Assembly: GCA_026988355.1 (NCBI GenBank)
Contig: JALSLK010000091.1
Coordinates: 1 to 64,000 of the forward strand
Direction of reading: 5' to 3'
DNA length: 64,000 nt
Source of the DNA: Flavobacteriaceae bacterium
Lineage (GTDB): Bacteria; Bacteroidota; Bacteroidia; Flavobacteriales; Flavobacteriaceae
Position numbers and translations under genes: made by a program. The notes below the pieces were generated by a model. That model was not told the origin of the DNA, did no database searches, and was given only the letters and a program-made list of their open reading frames with translations. Shown piece after piece: positions 27,456 to 38,686 of this stretch (positions are counted from its first letter, which is position 1; every line of letters starts with the position of its first letter).

Positions 27456-28310
27456 ATGAAAATTAAGCATTTATTTTTAGCAATAAGTTTGCTATTTGGT
27501 ACATTTATTTATGCACAATGCGGAAGCTGTAATGATGTGGGAAACAATATTAATCCTAACGGAATTAACTCATTTACTGCGACAAGTGCACAAGCATATT
27601 ATTGGGAAGTTTGTAGTGGTAATGCAACTATTTCTGGATCGAATACCAACCAAACGGTTTCGATTAATTGCAGTAGTAACTATACCGTTAAATTAACACG
27701 TTTTGTTAATGGTAATTGTATTGAGTCTTGTGAATATAGTGTTTGTGATACGGTTCCACAACCATGTCCAACATCTAACAATCTTTATTATCTCAATGAA
27801 GGTGGTGGTGGATTATGTACAACTGGATTAGCTATTCTAAGTGGTGTCTCTAATGTTAATCATATTAACTGGACTTGGGCACTTGGTGGGTATACTGGTT
27901 CTATTACAAGTACTGGAACCACAACTCCTATTTATTATCCTTCTGGAAATTGGAATAACTATTATATCGTGATAAGAGCTCAAGTTGTTTTTAATAACGG
28001 ACAAACTTGTAATTTTGTATCTAGAAGTTTCTTATTAAGATGTGGAAGTGGTCCTGGAGGTCCTATTGATTATTATAGAACTAGTATTTATCCTAATCCG
28101 ACAAAAGGTAGTTTATTTGTTAAAACGGAAAAAGAGGTTGCTATTTCTAAAATAACAATAAGCAATTCGCATGGATTAAAAATGAAATCTGTTAAAACTA
28201 ATTTTTCTGAGGCAATGGATTTATCGCGTTTAGATAAAGGAATCTATACTGTAAGAATTGATTTTGCTGATGGTTCTTCGGAAACAAAAAAATTAATTTT
28301 AGAAAAATAA
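27456..28310 (+). CDS. Cys-rich secreted protein with T9SS sorting domain
   Basis: A 284-aa exported protein. Signal peptide MKIKHLFLAISLLFGTFIYAQ, then a region (20-110) with many cysteines (CGSCND, CSGN, CSSN, CIESCEYSVCD), a second beta-rich part with PKD-like character (about 105-200), and a C-terminal type A sorting domain (YPNPTKGSLFVKTE to the final KKLILEK). The tail directs export through the type IX system and usually surface anchoring or release. No catalytic motif is visible. Single gene with a clear terminator after it. Cargo role unknown. Confidence 0.85.
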   Translation: MKIKHLFLAISLLFGTFIYAQCGSCNDVGNNINPNGINSFTATSAQAYYWEVCSGNATISGSNTNQTVSINCSSNYTVKLTRFVNGNCIESCEYSVCDTVPQPCPTSNNLYYLNEGGGGLCTTGLAILSGVSNVNHINWTWALGGYTGSITSTGTTTPIYYPSGNWNNYYIVIRAQVVFNNGQTCNFVSRSFLLRCGSGPGGPIDYYRTSIYPNPTKGSLFVKTEKEVAISKITISNSHGLKMKSVKTNFSEAMDLSRLDKGIYTVRIDFADGSSETKKLILEK

Positions 28311-28350
28311 TACCAAATTTGGTATAAAATAACACACAATATTTTAGATT

Positions 28351-28388
28351 AGCGATAAGGAGTTTTCTCTTTATCGCTTTTCTTTTTT
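28351..28388 (+). terminator. Rho-independent terminator of the T9SS cargo gene
   Basis: AGCGATAAGGAG (28351-28362) pairs with CTCTTTATCGCT (28367-28378) around a TTTT loop with one G-T pair, followed by TTTTCTTTTTT. It lies 41 bp after the stop codon. This is the clearest intrinsic terminator on the + strand of this region. Confidence 0.85.
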
Positions 28389-28404
28389 GACATATTTTCT
28401 CTAA

Positions 28405-28562
28405 TACCAATTCAATTTCAAAATGCGCTAAAGAGATTTGAACTATTTTTATGTTTTACAATCTTGAAATTTCAAGTATAACATAGCTATGGTTTAAATT
28501 TAAAGTGCAGTAAAACGTGAAATGACAAATAATTTATAGCGTATTTTGATGTGGAGTTGGTA
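28405..28562. repeat. 158-bp inverted-repeat element, copy 2
   Basis: Same length, ends and orientation as the copy at 24915-25072, differing at six positions by my count. Terminal inverted repeats TACCAATTCAA / TTGGAG-TTGGTA-type ends and the nested central hairpin are kept. It begins 17 bp after the intrinsic terminator and contains no gene. Confidence 0.85.
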
Positions 28563-28800
<238 letters not shown>

Positions 28801-29115
28801 TTACGCCTGTCCTGTAGGTCCAAAATTCATTGGAATTGGTGGTTGTTCGTAATCTTTTATTTCTCCGTAAGCACTTTCAAAACGTTTCAAATTTTCTGCT
28901 AATGCCTTCATAAACCGTTTGGCATGTTGTGGTGTTAGTATTATTCTAGATTTTACTTTTGCTTTTGGTGTTCCTGGCATTATATTTACAAAATCTACGA
29001 TAAACTCAGAAGCAGAATGATTGATAATTGCTAAATTGGTATAGGTTCCTTCTGCCACATTCTCATCTAATTGAATGTTTATATTGTTCTTTTTTTGCTT
29101 ATTATTTTCTGACAT
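28801..29115 (-). CDS. DUF3467 protein
   Basis: A 104-aa cytosolic protein. After a Lys/Asn-rich start it has INIQLDENVAEGTYTNLAII, FIVDFVNIMPG, KSRIILTPQHAKRFMKALAEN and the end PIPMNFGPTGQA. This matches DUF3467, which in Bacteroidota very often follows rpoC, as here. Function is unknown; the conserved position suggests some tie to transcription. An inverted-repeat element and a terminator separate it from rpoC, so it is likely transcribed separately. Confidence 0.9.
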   Translation of the reverse strand: MSENNKQKKNNINIQLDENVAEGTYTNLAIINHSASEFIVDFVNIMPGTPKAKVKSRIILTPQHAKRFMKALAENLKRFESAYGEIKDYEQPPIPMNFGPTGQA

Positions 29116-29180
29116 ATTGTTTTTTATTAATTAAATCTTAATTATTTGTAATTTGGGAATTTTTTATTTGCATCTCCTTA

Positions 29181-29251
29181 TACCTAGTTGACATCAAAAC
29201 AAGCCAAAAAATATGTTGATTTTTTTGTTTCATCTTAAAATCAAATTGGTA
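29181..29251. repeat. 71-bp element with TACC...GGTA ends (second type)
   Basis: Starts TACCTAGTTGACATCAAAAC and ends ATCTTAAAATCAAATTGGTA. The left end matches the left end of the 61121 element and, more loosely, the right end of the 158-bp elements (shared TACCAA..T..ACATCAAAAT). The interior is unrelated. It sits in the spacer between the DUF3467 gene and the rpoC terminator. Confidence 0.65.
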
Positions 29252-29304
29252 TTAAATCGTTGCTACAGTAAATATACAATTTTGAAAAAGAATAAAAAAA
29301 TAAT

Positions 29305-29337
29305 AACCCTTCTAGAATTTAAAATTCTAAAAGGGTT
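29305..29337 (-). terminator. intrinsic terminator after rpoC
   Basis: AACCCTTCTAGAATTT and AAAATTCTAAAAGGGTT form a long stem with one mismatch. Reading on the - strand, TTATTTTTTTATT follows. It lies 30 bp past the rpoC stop codon and closes the ribosomal-protein/RNA-polymerase operon. Confidence 0.8.
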
Positions 29338-29367
29338 ATATATATACAAAACTTTCGTTTTTATTTT

Positions 29368-32300
29368 CTAGTTTGCTTCTATCTCTGCATTAGACCCTAC
29401 AATTAACGTATCGTATTCACGCATTCCTGTACCTGCTGGAATTCTCTTACCAACAATTACATTTTCTTTCAATCCTTCTAGATAATCTATTTTACCGTTA
29501 ACTGCTGCTTCATTCAATACTTTTGTTGTCTCTTGGAAAGATGCGGCAGAAATAAATGATTTTGTCTGTAAAGATGCTCTTGTAATACCTTGTAATACAG
29601 GATCTGCAGTTGCTGGCATTGCATCTCTAGCTTCAATTAAAGCTTTATCATTTCTACGTAATTTAGAATTTTCATCTCTTAGCTGTCTAGCAGAAACTAC
29701 TTGTCCAACTTTAATACTTGTAGAATCTCCTGCATTTTCAATAATTTTCATTCCATAAATATTATCATTTTCTTCGATAAAGTCATTTTTATGAATCAAT
29801 TGATTTTCTAAGAAAATAGTATCTCCTGAATCAATAATTCTAACTTTACGCATCATTTGACGTACGACAACTTCAAAGTGTTTGTCATTAATAAGTACTC
29901 CTTGTAAACGATATACTTCTTGTATTTCATTTACAATATATTCTTGCACTTTTCCTGGACCTTGAATTTTAAGAATATCGTTTGGTGTGATTGCTCCATC
30001 AGAAATTGGCATTCCTGCTTTTACAAAATCGTTTTCTTGAACTAAGATTTGATTTGATAATTTTACCAGATATTTTTTAATTAATCCTGTTTTTGATTCG
30101 ACAATTACCTCACGATTACCTCTTTTAATTTTACCATAAGAAACAACACCATCTATCTCAGAAACTGCTGCTGGATTGGAAGGATTACGAGCTTCAAATA
30201 ATTCGGTAACTCGTGGTAAACCTCCAGTAATATCTCCTGCTTTTCCTGCTTTACGTGGAATTTTAACTAGTATTTTTCCTGGTTCAATTTTATCTCCATC
30301 TTCAATGGATAAATGTGCTCCTACTGGCAAACTATACGAACGTAACGTTTCTCCTTTACTATTTTTAATTAGTAATGCTGGAATTATTTTCTTGTTTTTA
30401 GAGTCTGATATTATTTTTTCTTGATTTCCTGTTTGTTCATCTACTTCAACAATAAAGTTAACTCCTCGTACAATATCATCATATTCTACAGTACCTCCAA
30501 ATTCGGAAACAATCACTCCATTAAATGGATCCCATTGACAGATTACATCGTCTTTTTTAACTGTTTTTCCGTTTTTGACAAATAAGAAAGCTCCATAAGG
30601 CAAATTGTTTGTACTTAAAACATTTCCTGTTTTTGGATCAATAATCTTAATTTCTGCGGTTCTAGAAATTATAATATCCTTTTTATTTCCATCTTTATCT
30701 TTACCTTCTACAGTTTTTAATTCTTCAATTTGAACTTTCCCTCCAAATTTACTAATCATTTTATTTTCTTCTGAAATATTTCCTGCAATACCTCCAACGT
30801 GGAATGTACGTAAGGTTAACTGTGTTCCTGGCTCTCCAATAGACTGTGCTGCAATAACTCCAACTGCTTCTCCTCTTTGAACCATTTTTAGATTCGATAA
30901 ACTATGGCCATAACATCTTGCACAAATACCTTTTTTAGCTTCGCATGTTAAAGCAGAACGTACTTCTACATTTTCAATTGGATTTGCTTCTATTATCTTA
31001 ACGATATCTTTTGTAATCTCTGTATTAGCTTCAACTACAACTTCATTAGTTAACGGATTGTATACATCGTGTAATGTTACACGTCCTAAGATACGTCTGC
31101 CTAAAGATTCTACGATTTCATCATTTTTCTTCAACGCTGTAACTTCTAATCCTCTTAAAGTACCACAATCGTTTTCGTTAATAATTACATCTTGTGATAC
31201 ATCTACCAAACGACGTGTTAAGTATCCTGCATCTGCTGTTTTTAAAGCTGTATCTGCAAGTCCTTTACGTGCTCCGTGTGTAGAAATAAAGTATTCTAAA
31301 ATCGATAATCCTTCCTTAAAGTTCGATAAAATTGGATTTTCAATAATTTGTCCTCCTCCTGAAGTCGATTTTTTAGGTTTTGCCATCAATCCTCGCATAC
31401 CTGTTAACTGACGAATTTGCTCTTTAGAACCCCTCGCTCCAGAATCCAACATCATAAATACAGAATTAAAACCGTCTTTATCTTCACGTAAACGTTTCAT
31501 AGATAATTCGGTTAATCTATTATTTGTTGCTCCCCAAATATCAATAACTTGGTTGTAACGCTCTTTATTTGTAAGCATTCCCATGTTATAATTTTCCATG
31601 ATTTCATCCACTTCTTTATTCGCTTCAGCAACCATTCCTGCTTTTTCTTCAGGAATAATAATATCTCCCAAACTGAAAGATAATCCTCCTTTAAAAGCGA
31701 ATTGGAATCCCATATTTTTAATATTATCTAAGAATTCACCTGTTGTAGGTACATCTGTAACTCGTAATACATTACCAATAATATCTCTTAATGATTTTTT
31801 AGTTAATACTTCATTAATATAACCTGCTTGTTCTGGTACTACTTCGTTAAACAATACTCTACCAACTGTGGTGTTGATTAGTTTTGTAACAATTTCGTCA
31901 TTTTCTAAATCTTTTGTTCGTACACGAATTGAAGCATTTAATTCTACTGCTCCTTCATTAAAAGCAATCGTCACTTCTTCTGGAGAATAAAATGTTAATC
32001 CTTCTCCTTTAATTTTTACTTTTTTAGTAGATTTACGTTCTTTAGTCATATAGTACAATCCTAATACCATATCTTGTGATGGTACGGTAATTGGAGATCC
32101 ATTTGCTGGATTTAATATACTATGCGATGCTAACATTAACAGTTGCGATTCTAAAATTGCTTCTGGCCCAAGTGGTAAATGTACTGCCATTTGATCTCCA
32201 TCAAAATCCGCATTAAATGCTGTACATACTAATGGATGTAATCGAATTGCTTTTCCTTCAATCAAAGTTGGCTGAAATGCTTGTATTCCTAAACGGTGAA

Positions 32301-33636
32301 GTGTAGGTGCTCGATTTAATAGTACTGGATGTCCTTTTAATATATTCTCTAAAATATCCCAAACTACTGGTTCTCTTCTATCGATTATTTTTTTAGCTGA
32401 TTTAACTGTTTTTACAATTCCTCTCTCTATTAATTTTCTAATAATAAAAGGCTTGTACAGTTCTGCTGCCATATCTTTAGGAATACCACATTCATATAAT
32501 TTTAATGATGGTCCTACAACAATTACCGAACGAGCTGAATAATCCACACGTTTTCCTAAAAGGTTTTGACGGAAACGTCCTTGTTTTCCTTTTAAAGAAT
32601 CGGATAATGATTTTAATGGTCTATTTGATTCTGTTTTTACAGCAGATGATTTACGTGTGTTATCAAATAAGGAATCTACGGATTCTTGTAACATCCGTTT
32701 TTCATTACGTAAAATAACCTCTGGTGCTTTAATTTCAACTAATCTTTTTAAACGATTATTACGTATTATTACTCGTCTGTATAAATCATTCAAGTCGGAT
32801 GTTGCAAAACGCCCTCCATCTAATGGTACTAACGGTCGCAATTCTGGTGGAATTACTGGTACTGCGTTAATAATCATCCATTCTGGTTTGTTCTCTCTAT
32901 TTTTTGCAGAATCTCTAAAAGCCTCTACTACATTTAAACGTTTTAATGCTTCTGTTTTACGTTGTTTGGAGGTTTCTGTATTCGCTTTATGTCTTAATTC
33001 GTAAGATAGAGAATCTAAATCAATTCTAGTTAATAGGTCTCGCAAACATGCTGCTCCCATCTTAGCGATGAATTTATCTGGATCTGAATCTTCTAAATAT
33101 AAATTTTCTTGTGGTAAGGTATCTAGTATATCTAAATATTCTTCTTCCGTTAAGAAATCCATTTTTTGTAAGGCTTCTCCTTCTGCATTTTGTGCAATAC
33201 CTGCCTGTATTACTACGTATCTCTCATAGTAAATAATCATATCTAATTTTTTAGAAGGTAAGCCTAATAGGTATCCCATTTTATTTGGTAAGGATCTAAA
33301 ATACCAAATATGTGCTACTGGCACTACTAAATCGATATGACCAATTCTATTTCTTCTTACTTTTTTTTCTGTTACTTCAACTCCACAACGGTCGCATATA
33401 ATTCCTTTATAACGAATACGTTTGTATTTTCCACAAGCACATTCATAATCTTTTATAGGTCCAAATATTCGTTCACAAAACAAACCATCTCTTTCTGGCT
33501 TGTGTGTACGATAATTAATTGTTTCTGGTTTTAAAACTTCTCCTCTAGAATCTTTTAGTATTGTTTCTGGTGAAGCTAATCCTATTGAAATTCTACTGAA
33601 TTTTTTTACCGAATATGTATTATTTCTTTTTGCCAT
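29368..33636 (-). CDS. rpoC: DNA-directed RNA polymerase subunit beta-prime
   Basis: Catalytic subunit of RNA polymerase, 1422 aa. Visible landmarks: N-terminal zinc ribbon ([19 protein letters not shown]), the absolutely conserved [15 protein letters not shown] with the Mg-binding aspartates, the bridge/trigger region ([19 protein letters not shown]), and a second zinc site ([16 protein letters not shown]). Length is normal for Bacteroidota, where the C-terminal part has lineage-specific barrel-sandwich inserts. Transcribed after rpoB with a 79-bp spacer carrying CAGTTTTC repeats. Confidence 0.99.
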   Translation of the reverse strand: MAKRNNTYSVKKFSRISIGLASPETILKDSRGEVLKPETINYRTHKPERDGLFCERIFGPIKDYECACGKYKRIRYKGIICDRCGVEVTEKKVRRNRIGHIDLVVPVAHIWYFRSLPNKMGYLLGLPSKKLDMIIYYERYVVIQAGIAQNAEGEALQKMDFLTEEEYLDILDTLPQENLYLEDSDPDKFIAKMGAACLRDLLTRIDLDSLSYELRHKANTETSKQRKTEALKRLNVVEAFRDSAKNRENKPEWMIINAVPVIPPELRPLVPLDGGRFATSDLNDLYRRVIIRNNRLKRLVEIKAPEVILRNEKRMLQESVDSLFDNTRKSSAVKTESNRPLKSLSDSLKGKQGRFRQNLLGKRVDYSARSVIVVGPSLKLYECGIPKDMAAELYKPFIIRKLIERGIVKTVKSAKKIIDRREPVVWDILENILKGHPVLLNRAPTLHRLGIQAFQPTLIEGKAIRLHPLVCTAFNADFDGDQMAVHLPLGPEAILESQLLMLASHSILNPANGSPITVPSQDMVLGLYYMTKERKSTKKVKIKGEGLTFYSPEEVTIAFNEGAVELNASIRVRTKDLENDEIVTKLINTTVGRVLFNEVVPEQAGYINEVLTKKSLRDIIGNVLRVTDVPTTGEFLDNIKNMGFQFAFKGGLSFSLGDIIIPEEKAGMVAEANKEVDEIMENYNMGMLTNKERYNQVIDIWGATNNRLTELSMKRLREDKDGFNSVFMMLDSGARGSKEQIRQLTGMRGLMAKPKKSTSGGGQIIENPILSNFKEGLSILEYFISTHGARKGLADTALKTADAGYLTRRLVDVSQDVIINENDCGTLRGLEVTALKKNDEIVESLGRRILGRVTLHDVYNPLTNEVVVEANTEITKDIVKIIEANPIENVEVRSALTCEAKKGICARCYGHSLSNLKMVQRGEAVGVIAAQSIGEPGTQLTLRTFHVGGIAGNISEENKMISKFGGKVQIEELKTVEGKDKDGNKKDIIISRTAEIKIIDPKTGNVLSTNNLPYGAFLFVKNGKTVKKDDVICQWDPFNGVIVSEFGGTVEYDDIVRGVNFIVEVDEQTGNQEKIISDSKNKKIIPALLIKNSKGETLRSYSLPVGAHLSIEDGDKIEPGKILVKIPRKAGKAGDITGGLPRVTELFEARNPSNPAAVSEIDGVVSYGKIKRGNREVIVESKTGLIKKYLVKLSNQILVQENDFVKAGMPISDGAITPNDILKIQGPGKVQEYIVNEIQEVYRLQGVLINDKHFEVVVRQMMRKVRIIDSGDTIFLENQLIHKNDFIEENDNIYGMKIIENAGDSTSIKVGQVVSARQLRDENSKLRRNDKALIEARDAMPATADPVLQGITRASLQTKSFISAASFQETTKVLNEAAVNGKIDYLEGLKENVIVGKRIPAGTGMREYDTLIVGSNAEIEAN

Positions 33637-33643
33637 TTACTTT

Positions 33644-33673
33644 AGTTTTCAGTGGTCAGTTTTCAGTTTTCAA
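33644..33673. repeat. CAGTTTTC direct-repeat cluster between rpoB and rpoC
   Basis: AGTTTTCAGTGGTCAGTTTTC and AGTTTTCAAT repeat the word AGTTTTCA three times with CAGTGGT between. Strings of this type are common in flavobacterial intergenic DNA. Downstream TTGAAAATTGCGTACTGAA (33697-33715) can pair partly with it. It is transcribed within the rpoBC mRNA. Confidence 0.5.
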
Positions 33674-33715
33674 TCTCTAGTATATTACCTAAAGTTTGAA
33701 AATTGCGTACTGAAT

Positions 33716-36700
33716 TTAGTTTTTATTTGCGTTAATATCTAAACCATTTTCATCTTCTAATCGTACGTCTAATGCAAGTCCTTTAAGTTCGTGCATCAAT
33801 ACATTGAATGATTCTGGCAATCCTGGTTCTGGCATTGGCTCTCCTTTTACGATAGATTCGTAAGTTTTTGCTCTACCTAATACGTCATCTGATTTTACAG
33901 TTAAGATTTCTCTTAATGTTGCAGATGCTCCATACGCTTCTAAAGCCCAAACCTCCATCTCTCCAAAACGTTGCCCTCCAAATTGCGCCTTACCTCCAAG
34001 TGGTTGTTGTGTAATTAAAGAATATGGTCCTATAGATCTTGCATGCATTTTATCTTCAATCATATGACCTAATTTTATCATATAAATAACTCCAACAGTT
34101 GCTGGTTGATCGAAACGCTCTCCTGTTCCTCCATCATATAAGTAAGTATGTCCAAATTCTGGAACTCCTGCTTTGTTGGTTATTGCCGTTATTTCATCTA
34201 AAGATGCTCCATCAAATATTGGTGTTGCATATTTAGAACCTAAATTTTGTCCTGCCCAACCAAGTACTGTTTCGTATATCTGTCCTATATTCATACGCGA
34301 TGGTACTCCTAACGGATTTAACACGATATCAACTGGTGTTCCATCTTCTAGGAATGGCATGTCTTCTGCTCGTACAATTCTAGCTACAATACCTTTATTT
34401 CCATGACGTCCTGCCATCTTATCTCCAACTTTCAATTTACGTTTTTTGGCGATATATATTTTTGCTAATTTTACAATTCCTGCTGGTAATTCGTCTCCTA
34501 CTGTTATGGTAAATTTCGCTCTTCTAAGAGATCCTTGTAAGTCACTAACTTTAATTTTATAGTTGTGAATTAATCGGTTTACCAAGTTATTTAATTCTTT
34601 ATCGGTTGTCCATTGTCCTTTAGTTAAATGTTCAAAATCATTTATTGAATTTAACATTTTCAAAGTAAATTTCTTCCCTTTTGGCAAAATATCTTCTCCT
34701 AAATCATTGGCTACTCCTTGGGAAGTTTTCCCATTAATTAATGAGAATAATTTTTCTACTAATACAGCTCTTAATTCTTCAAACTTAACACCAAACTTAA
34801 CTTCTAAATTTGAAATATCTGTTTTATCTTGAACTCTTTTTGCTTTGTCTTTTACAACTCTTTGGAATAATTTTTTATTGATTACTACTCCTTTTAAGGA
34901 TGGTGATGCTTTTAAGGATGCATCTTTTACATCTCCTGCATTATCTCCAAATATAGCTCTTAATAATTTTTCCTCTGGTGTTGGATCGGACTCTCCTTTT
35001 GGCGTAATTTTTCCAATTAAAATATCTCCTGGTTTTACTTCTGCTCCAATACGAATCATTCCGTTTTCGTCTAGATCTTTTGTTGCTTCTTCACTAACAT
35101 TTGGTATATCTGCTGTTAGTTCTTCTGCTCCTAAACGTGTATCTCTTACATCTAAAGAGTATTCATCGATATGAATGGAAGTAAAGATATCTTCTCTTAC
35201 CACTTTTTCGGAAATTACAATCGCATCCTCAAAATTATATCCTTTCCAAGGCATAAATGCAACTTTCATATTTCTACCAAGTGCTAATTCTCCTTTTTCT
35301 GTCGCATATCCTTCACATAAAACTTGTCCTCTAACTACTTTATCTCCTTTTTGTACAATTGGATGTAGATTAATACAAGTTCCTTGATTTGTTTTTCTAA
35401 ATTTTATTAGTGGATATGTTTTTGTATCTTCTTCAAAACTTACTATTTTTTCATCTTCACTACGTTTATATTCTATCGTAATTTTATTAGAATCCACATA
35501 AGTTACTACACCATCTCCTTCTGCATTTATTAAGATACGTGAATCTTTTGCAACTCTACGTTCTAATCCTGTTCCTACAATTGGTGCTTGTGGTCGCATT
35601 AATGGTACTGCTTGACGCATCATGTTCGATCCCATCAACGCTCTATTCGCATCATCGTGTTCTAAGAATGGAATTAGCGATGCTGATATAGATGATATTT
35701 GATTTGGTGATACATCCATGTAGTGTACTTCTTTATTTTCTACTACTGGAAAATCGCCTTCTGCTCTTGCTACTACTTTTTCTAAAGCAATATGTCCATC
35801 TTTTGTTAATTCTAAGTTAGATTGTGCTATTTTTTTACCTTCTTCTTCTTCTGCCGATAAATAAACTGGTGCATCTTTTAAATTAACTTTTCCATTATCA
35901 ACTTCTCTATATGGTGTTTCTAAAAATCCCAAGTAATTTACTTTTGCATAAACAGATAAGGAGGATATCAATCCAATATTTGGTCCCTCTGGTGTTTCTA
36001 TCGGACAAAGTCTTCCATAATGTGTGTAGTGTACATCACGCACCTCAAACCCTGCTCTTTCTCTAGATAAACCTCCTGGTCCTAATGCGGATAATCTACG
36101 TTTATGTGTTATCTCTGCTAATGGATTGGTTTGATCCATAAATTGAGATAATTGATTTGTTCCAAAAAAGGAATTAATTACAGACGATAATGTCTTTGCA
36201 TTAATCAAATCAATTGGTGTAAATACTTCGTTATCACGAACATTCATTCTTTCACGAATAGTACGAGCCATTCTGGAAAGACCAACACCAAATTGAGATG
36301 CTAATTGTTCTCCTACTGTTCTTACTCGACGATTAGATAAGTGGTCAATATCATCTACTTCTGCTTTTGCATTTACTAACTGAATCAAATTCTTGATTAT
36401 TGTGATAATATCATTTTTCGTCAATACTTTTTGATCAATTGGTTCGTCTAATTTTAAACGTTTGTTCATTCTATAACGACCAACTTCTCCTAGATTATAA
36501 CGTTGCTCTGAGAAAAATAATTTATTTATTACTCCTTTTGCTGTTTCATAATCTGGCGGTTCTGCATTACGTAATTGTCTGTATATATGTTCTACTGCTT
36601 CTTTTTCAGAATTTGTAGGGTCTTTTTGTAATGTATTATAAATAATTGCAAAATCTCCTGTTTCATTATCTATTTTATGCAATAAAATAGTTTTTGAACC

Positions 36701-37564
36701 AGATTCTATAATTTCGTCAATATGTTCTTTTTCTAAAATAGTATCGCGATCTAAAATAATTTCATTTCGTTCGATAGATACCACTTCTCCAGTATCTTCA
36801 TCTACAAAATCTTCAAACCAAGTCTTCAAAACTCTCGCTGCTAATTTTCTGCTTAATACTTTTTTTAGTCCCGATTTAGATACTCTAACTTCTTCTGCTA
36901 AGTTAAATATTTCTAAAATATCTTTATCTCTTTCGTATCCAATTGCTCTAAATAGTGTAGTAACTGGTAATTTTTTCTTTCTATCGATATAAGCATATAA
37001 TACTTGATTGATATCGGTAGAGAATTCAATCCAAGATCCTTTGAAAGGAATTACTCTTGCTGAATATAATTTTGTTCCATTTGCATGAAATGATTGTCCA
37101 AAAAATACTCCTGGAGAACGATGTAATTGCGATACTACAACTCGTTCTGCTCCATTAATAATAAATGTACCACTATGTGTCATATAAGGAATTACTCCTA
37201 AATACACATCTTGTACAATAGTTTCAAAATCCTCATGTTCTGGGTCTGTACAATAAAGTTTTAAACGTGCTTTTAATGGCACACTATAGGTTAATCCTCT
37301 TTCGATACATTCTTGAATAGAATATCTAGGTGGATCTACAAAGTAATCTAAAAATTCTAATACAAAATTATTACGTGTATCCGTAATTGGAAAGTTATCA
37401 GAAAATGTTTTATATAAACCTTCGTTAGCTCTTTCATCTGCTTTTGTTTCTAATTGAAAAAAGTCTTGGAAAGATTTTACTTGAATATCTAAAAAATCAG
37501 GATATTCCATTATTTTTTTCGCAGTTGCGAAATTTACTCTTTCGGTTGTATTTGTTGTTGCCAA
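33716..37564 (-). CDS. rpoB: DNA-directed RNA polymerase subunit beta
   Basis: Catalytic subunit of RNA polymerase, 1282 aa. The rifampicin pocket reads [20 protein letters not shown] then [14 protein letters not shown], the sensitive-type residues. Also present: [41 protein letters not shown] and a C-terminal [15 protein letters not shown]. The only start near the conserved N-terminus is TTG 37564 ([13 protein letters not shown]), since an in-frame stop lies 7 codons upstream and the first ATG (about codon 19) would remove conserved residues. It follows rplL after a 159-bp spacer with a long hairpin. Confidence 0.98.
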   Translation of the reverse strand: MATTNTTERVNFATAKKIMEYPDFLDIQVKSFQDFFQLETKADERANEGLYKTFSDNFPITDTRNNFVLEFLDYFVDPPRYSIQECIERGLTYSVPLKARLKLYCTDPEHEDFETIVQDVYLGVIPYMTHSGTFIINGAERVVVSQLHRSPGVFFGQSFHANGTKLYSARVIPFKGSWIEFSTDINQVLYAYIDRKKKLPVTTLFRAIGYERDKDILEIFNLAEEVRVSKSGLKKVLSRKLAARVLKTWFEDFVDEDTGEVVSIERNEIILDRDTILEKEHIDEIIESGSKTILLHKIDNETGDFAIIYNTLQKDPTNSEKEAVEHIYRQLRNAEPPDYETAKGVINKLFFSEQRYNLGEVGRYRMNKRLKLDEPIDQKVLTKNDIITIIKNLIQLVNAKAEVDDIDHLSNRRVRTVGEQLASQFGVGLSRMARTIRERMNVRDNEVFTPIDLINAKTLSSVINSFFGTNQLSQFMDQTNPLAEITHKRRLSALGPGGLSRERAGFEVRDVHYTHYGRLCPIETPEGPNIGLISSLSVYAKVNYLGFLETPYREVDNGKVNLKDAPVYLSAEEEEGKKIAQSNLELTKDGHIALEKVVARAEGDFPVVENKEVHYMDVSPNQISSISASLIPFLEHDDANRALMGSNMMRQAVPLMRPQAPIVGTGLERRVAKDSRILINAEGDGVVTYVDSNKITIEYKRSEDEKIVSFEEDTKTYPLIKFRKTNQGTCINLHPIVQKGDKVVRGQVLCEGYATEKGELALGRNMKVAFMPWKGYNFEDAIVISEKVVREDIFTSIHIDEYSLDVRDTRLGAEELTADIPNVSEEATKDLDENGMIRIGAEVKPGDILIGKITPKGESDPTPEEKLLRAIFGDNAGDVKDASLKASPSLKGVVINKKLFQRVVKDKAKRVQDKTDISNLEVKFGVKFEELRAVLVEKLFSLINGKTSQGVANDLGEDILPKGKKFTLKMLNSINDFEHLTKGQWTTDKELNNLVNRLIHNYKIKVSDLQGSLRRAKFTITVGDELPAGIVKLAKIYIAKKRKLKVGDKMAGRHGNKGIVARIVRAEDMPFLEDGTPVDIVLNPLGVPSRMNIGQIYETVLGWAGQNLGSKYATPIFDGASLDEITAITNKAGVPEFGHTYLYDGGTGERFDQPATVGVIYMIKLGHMIEDKMHARSIGPYSLITQQPLGGKAQFGGQRFGEMEVWALEAYGASATLREILTVKSDDVLGRAKTYESIVKGEPMPEPGLPESFNVLMHELKGLALDVRLEDENGLDINANKN

Positions 37565-37625
37565 ATGGAGAAATTTTAATGGTTAAAAATTCAATTTTCT
37601 TTTGCAATGTCTATATACGCAAAAT

Positions 37626-37665
37626 GGTTTAGGTCATTCCGATTAAAATTCGGAAGACCTAAACC
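37626..37665 (-). promoter_or_regulatory. long hairpin in the rplL-rpoB spacer (attenuator or processing site)
   Basis: GGTTTAGGTC(A)TTCCGA and TCGGAA(G)ACCTAAACC form an almost perfect 16-bp stem with an 8-base loop. On the - strand no U-run follows, so it is not a standard terminator. In E. coli the same spacer holds an attenuator and an RNase III site that set the ratio of L7/L12 to beta. I infer a similar role. Confidence 0.6.
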
Positions 37666-37723
37666 TTTATTTTGAGTCCATTTATACGATTGAATAATTC
37701 GTACAATGGACTAGTAATAAAAC

Positions 37724-38098
37724 TTATTTAAGTTCTACTTCTGCTCCTGCTTCTTCTAAAGATTTTTTAAGACCTTCTGCCTCATCTTTAGATACACCTT
37801 CTTTAATTGGAGCTGGCGCACTATCTACGATACCTTTCGCATCTTTTAATCCTAATCCTGTTAATTCTTTAACTAATTTAACAACTGCTAATTTAGAACC
37901 TCCTGCTGCTTTTAGGATCACATCAAATTCTGTTTTTTCTTCTGCTGCTTCTCCTCCTGCTGCTGCTGGCCCTGCTACTGCTACTGCTGCCGCTGCTGGC
38001 TCAATACCATACTCTTCTTTTAATATAGTTGCTAATTCATTAACATCTTTTACTGATAGGTTAACTAATTGTTCTGCGAAATCTTTTAAATCTGCCAT
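37724..38098 (-). CDS. rplL: 50S ribosomal protein L7/L12
   Basis: Stalk protein that recruits translation factors, 124 aa. N-terminal dimerisation helices ([22 protein letters not shown]), an Ala/Gly hinge ([20 protein letters not shown]) and the conserved C-terminal domain ([33 protein letters not shown]). It follows rplJ by 51 bp; rplJ-rplL is the usual stalk pair. Confidence 0.99.
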   Translation of the reverse strand: MADLKDFAEQLVNLSVKDVNELATILKEEYGIEPAAAAVAVAGPAAAGGEAAEEKTEFDVILKAAGGSKLAVVKLVKELTGLGLKDAKGIVDSAPAPIKEGVSKDEAEGLKKSLEEAGAEVELK

Positions 38099-38149
38099 TT
38101 TATTCTTGTTTTTTTAATTTTTATTATTTAGTTTAATTGTGCGCTTAAT

Positions 38150-38665
38150 TTATTTTTCAGATAATGTTTTAATTATACCTGATAATTTATTACCACCGGA
38201 TTGCAATGCTGAAATAACATTTTTAGCTGGTGATTGTAATAAAGTAATAATATCTCCGATAAGTTCTTCTTTAGATTTGATGTTTACTAAAGCATCTAAT
38301 TGATCATCGCCAACATAAATTGCTTCTTCAACATAAGCTCCTTTCAATACTGGCTTATCTGATTTTTTTCTAAAATTCTTTATTACTTTTGCTGGTGCAT
38401 TTCCAGTTTCAGAAAATAAAACTGAGGTATTTCCTTTTAATGTTGAAGGCAATTCTCCGAATTCTTTATCTGATTTTTCCATTGCTTTTGCAAGCAAAGT
38501 GTTCTTAACAACCGCTAATTTCACATTAGCTTTAAAGCATGCTCTTCTTAAATTAGAAGTCTCTAATGCGTCTAATCCTGATATATCTGCTAAATAGATA
38601 ATACTGTTATCAGTCAATTTGCTTGTTAAGTCTTTAATTACTACTGATTTTTCTTCTCTAGTCAT
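38150..38665 (-). CDS. rplJ: 50S ribosomal protein L10
   Basis: Base of the ribosomal stalk and, in many bacteria, translational repressor of its own mRNA. The 171-aa protein begins MTREEKSVVIKDLTSKL, contains VKNTLLAKAMEK and ends with the helix that binds L7/L12 dimers. The rplA-rplJ spacer is only 21 bp, so there is no room for the long L10-binding leader known from E. coli. Confidence 0.98.
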   Translation of the reverse strand: MTREEKSVVIKDLTSKLTDNSIIYLADISGLDALETSNLRRACFKANVKLAVVKNTLLAKAMEKSDKEFGELPSTLKGNTSVLFSETGNAPAKVIKNFRKKSDKPVLKGAYVEEAIYVGDDQLDALVNIKSKEELIGDIITLLQSPAKNVISALQSGGNKLSGIIKTLSEK

Positions 38666-38686
38666 AATGTGTGTATATTAACTTGC

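Noticed and set aside
34845-35174. 109-codon open frame opposite rpoB, and similar frames opposite rpoC
   Set aside because: Long antisense frames are expected from the codon bias of the RNA polymerase genes; no start context or family.
37626-37665. Intrinsic terminator between rplL and rpoB
   Set aside because: No U-run follows on the coding strand, and termination there would cut off rpoBC; kept as a regulatory hairpin.
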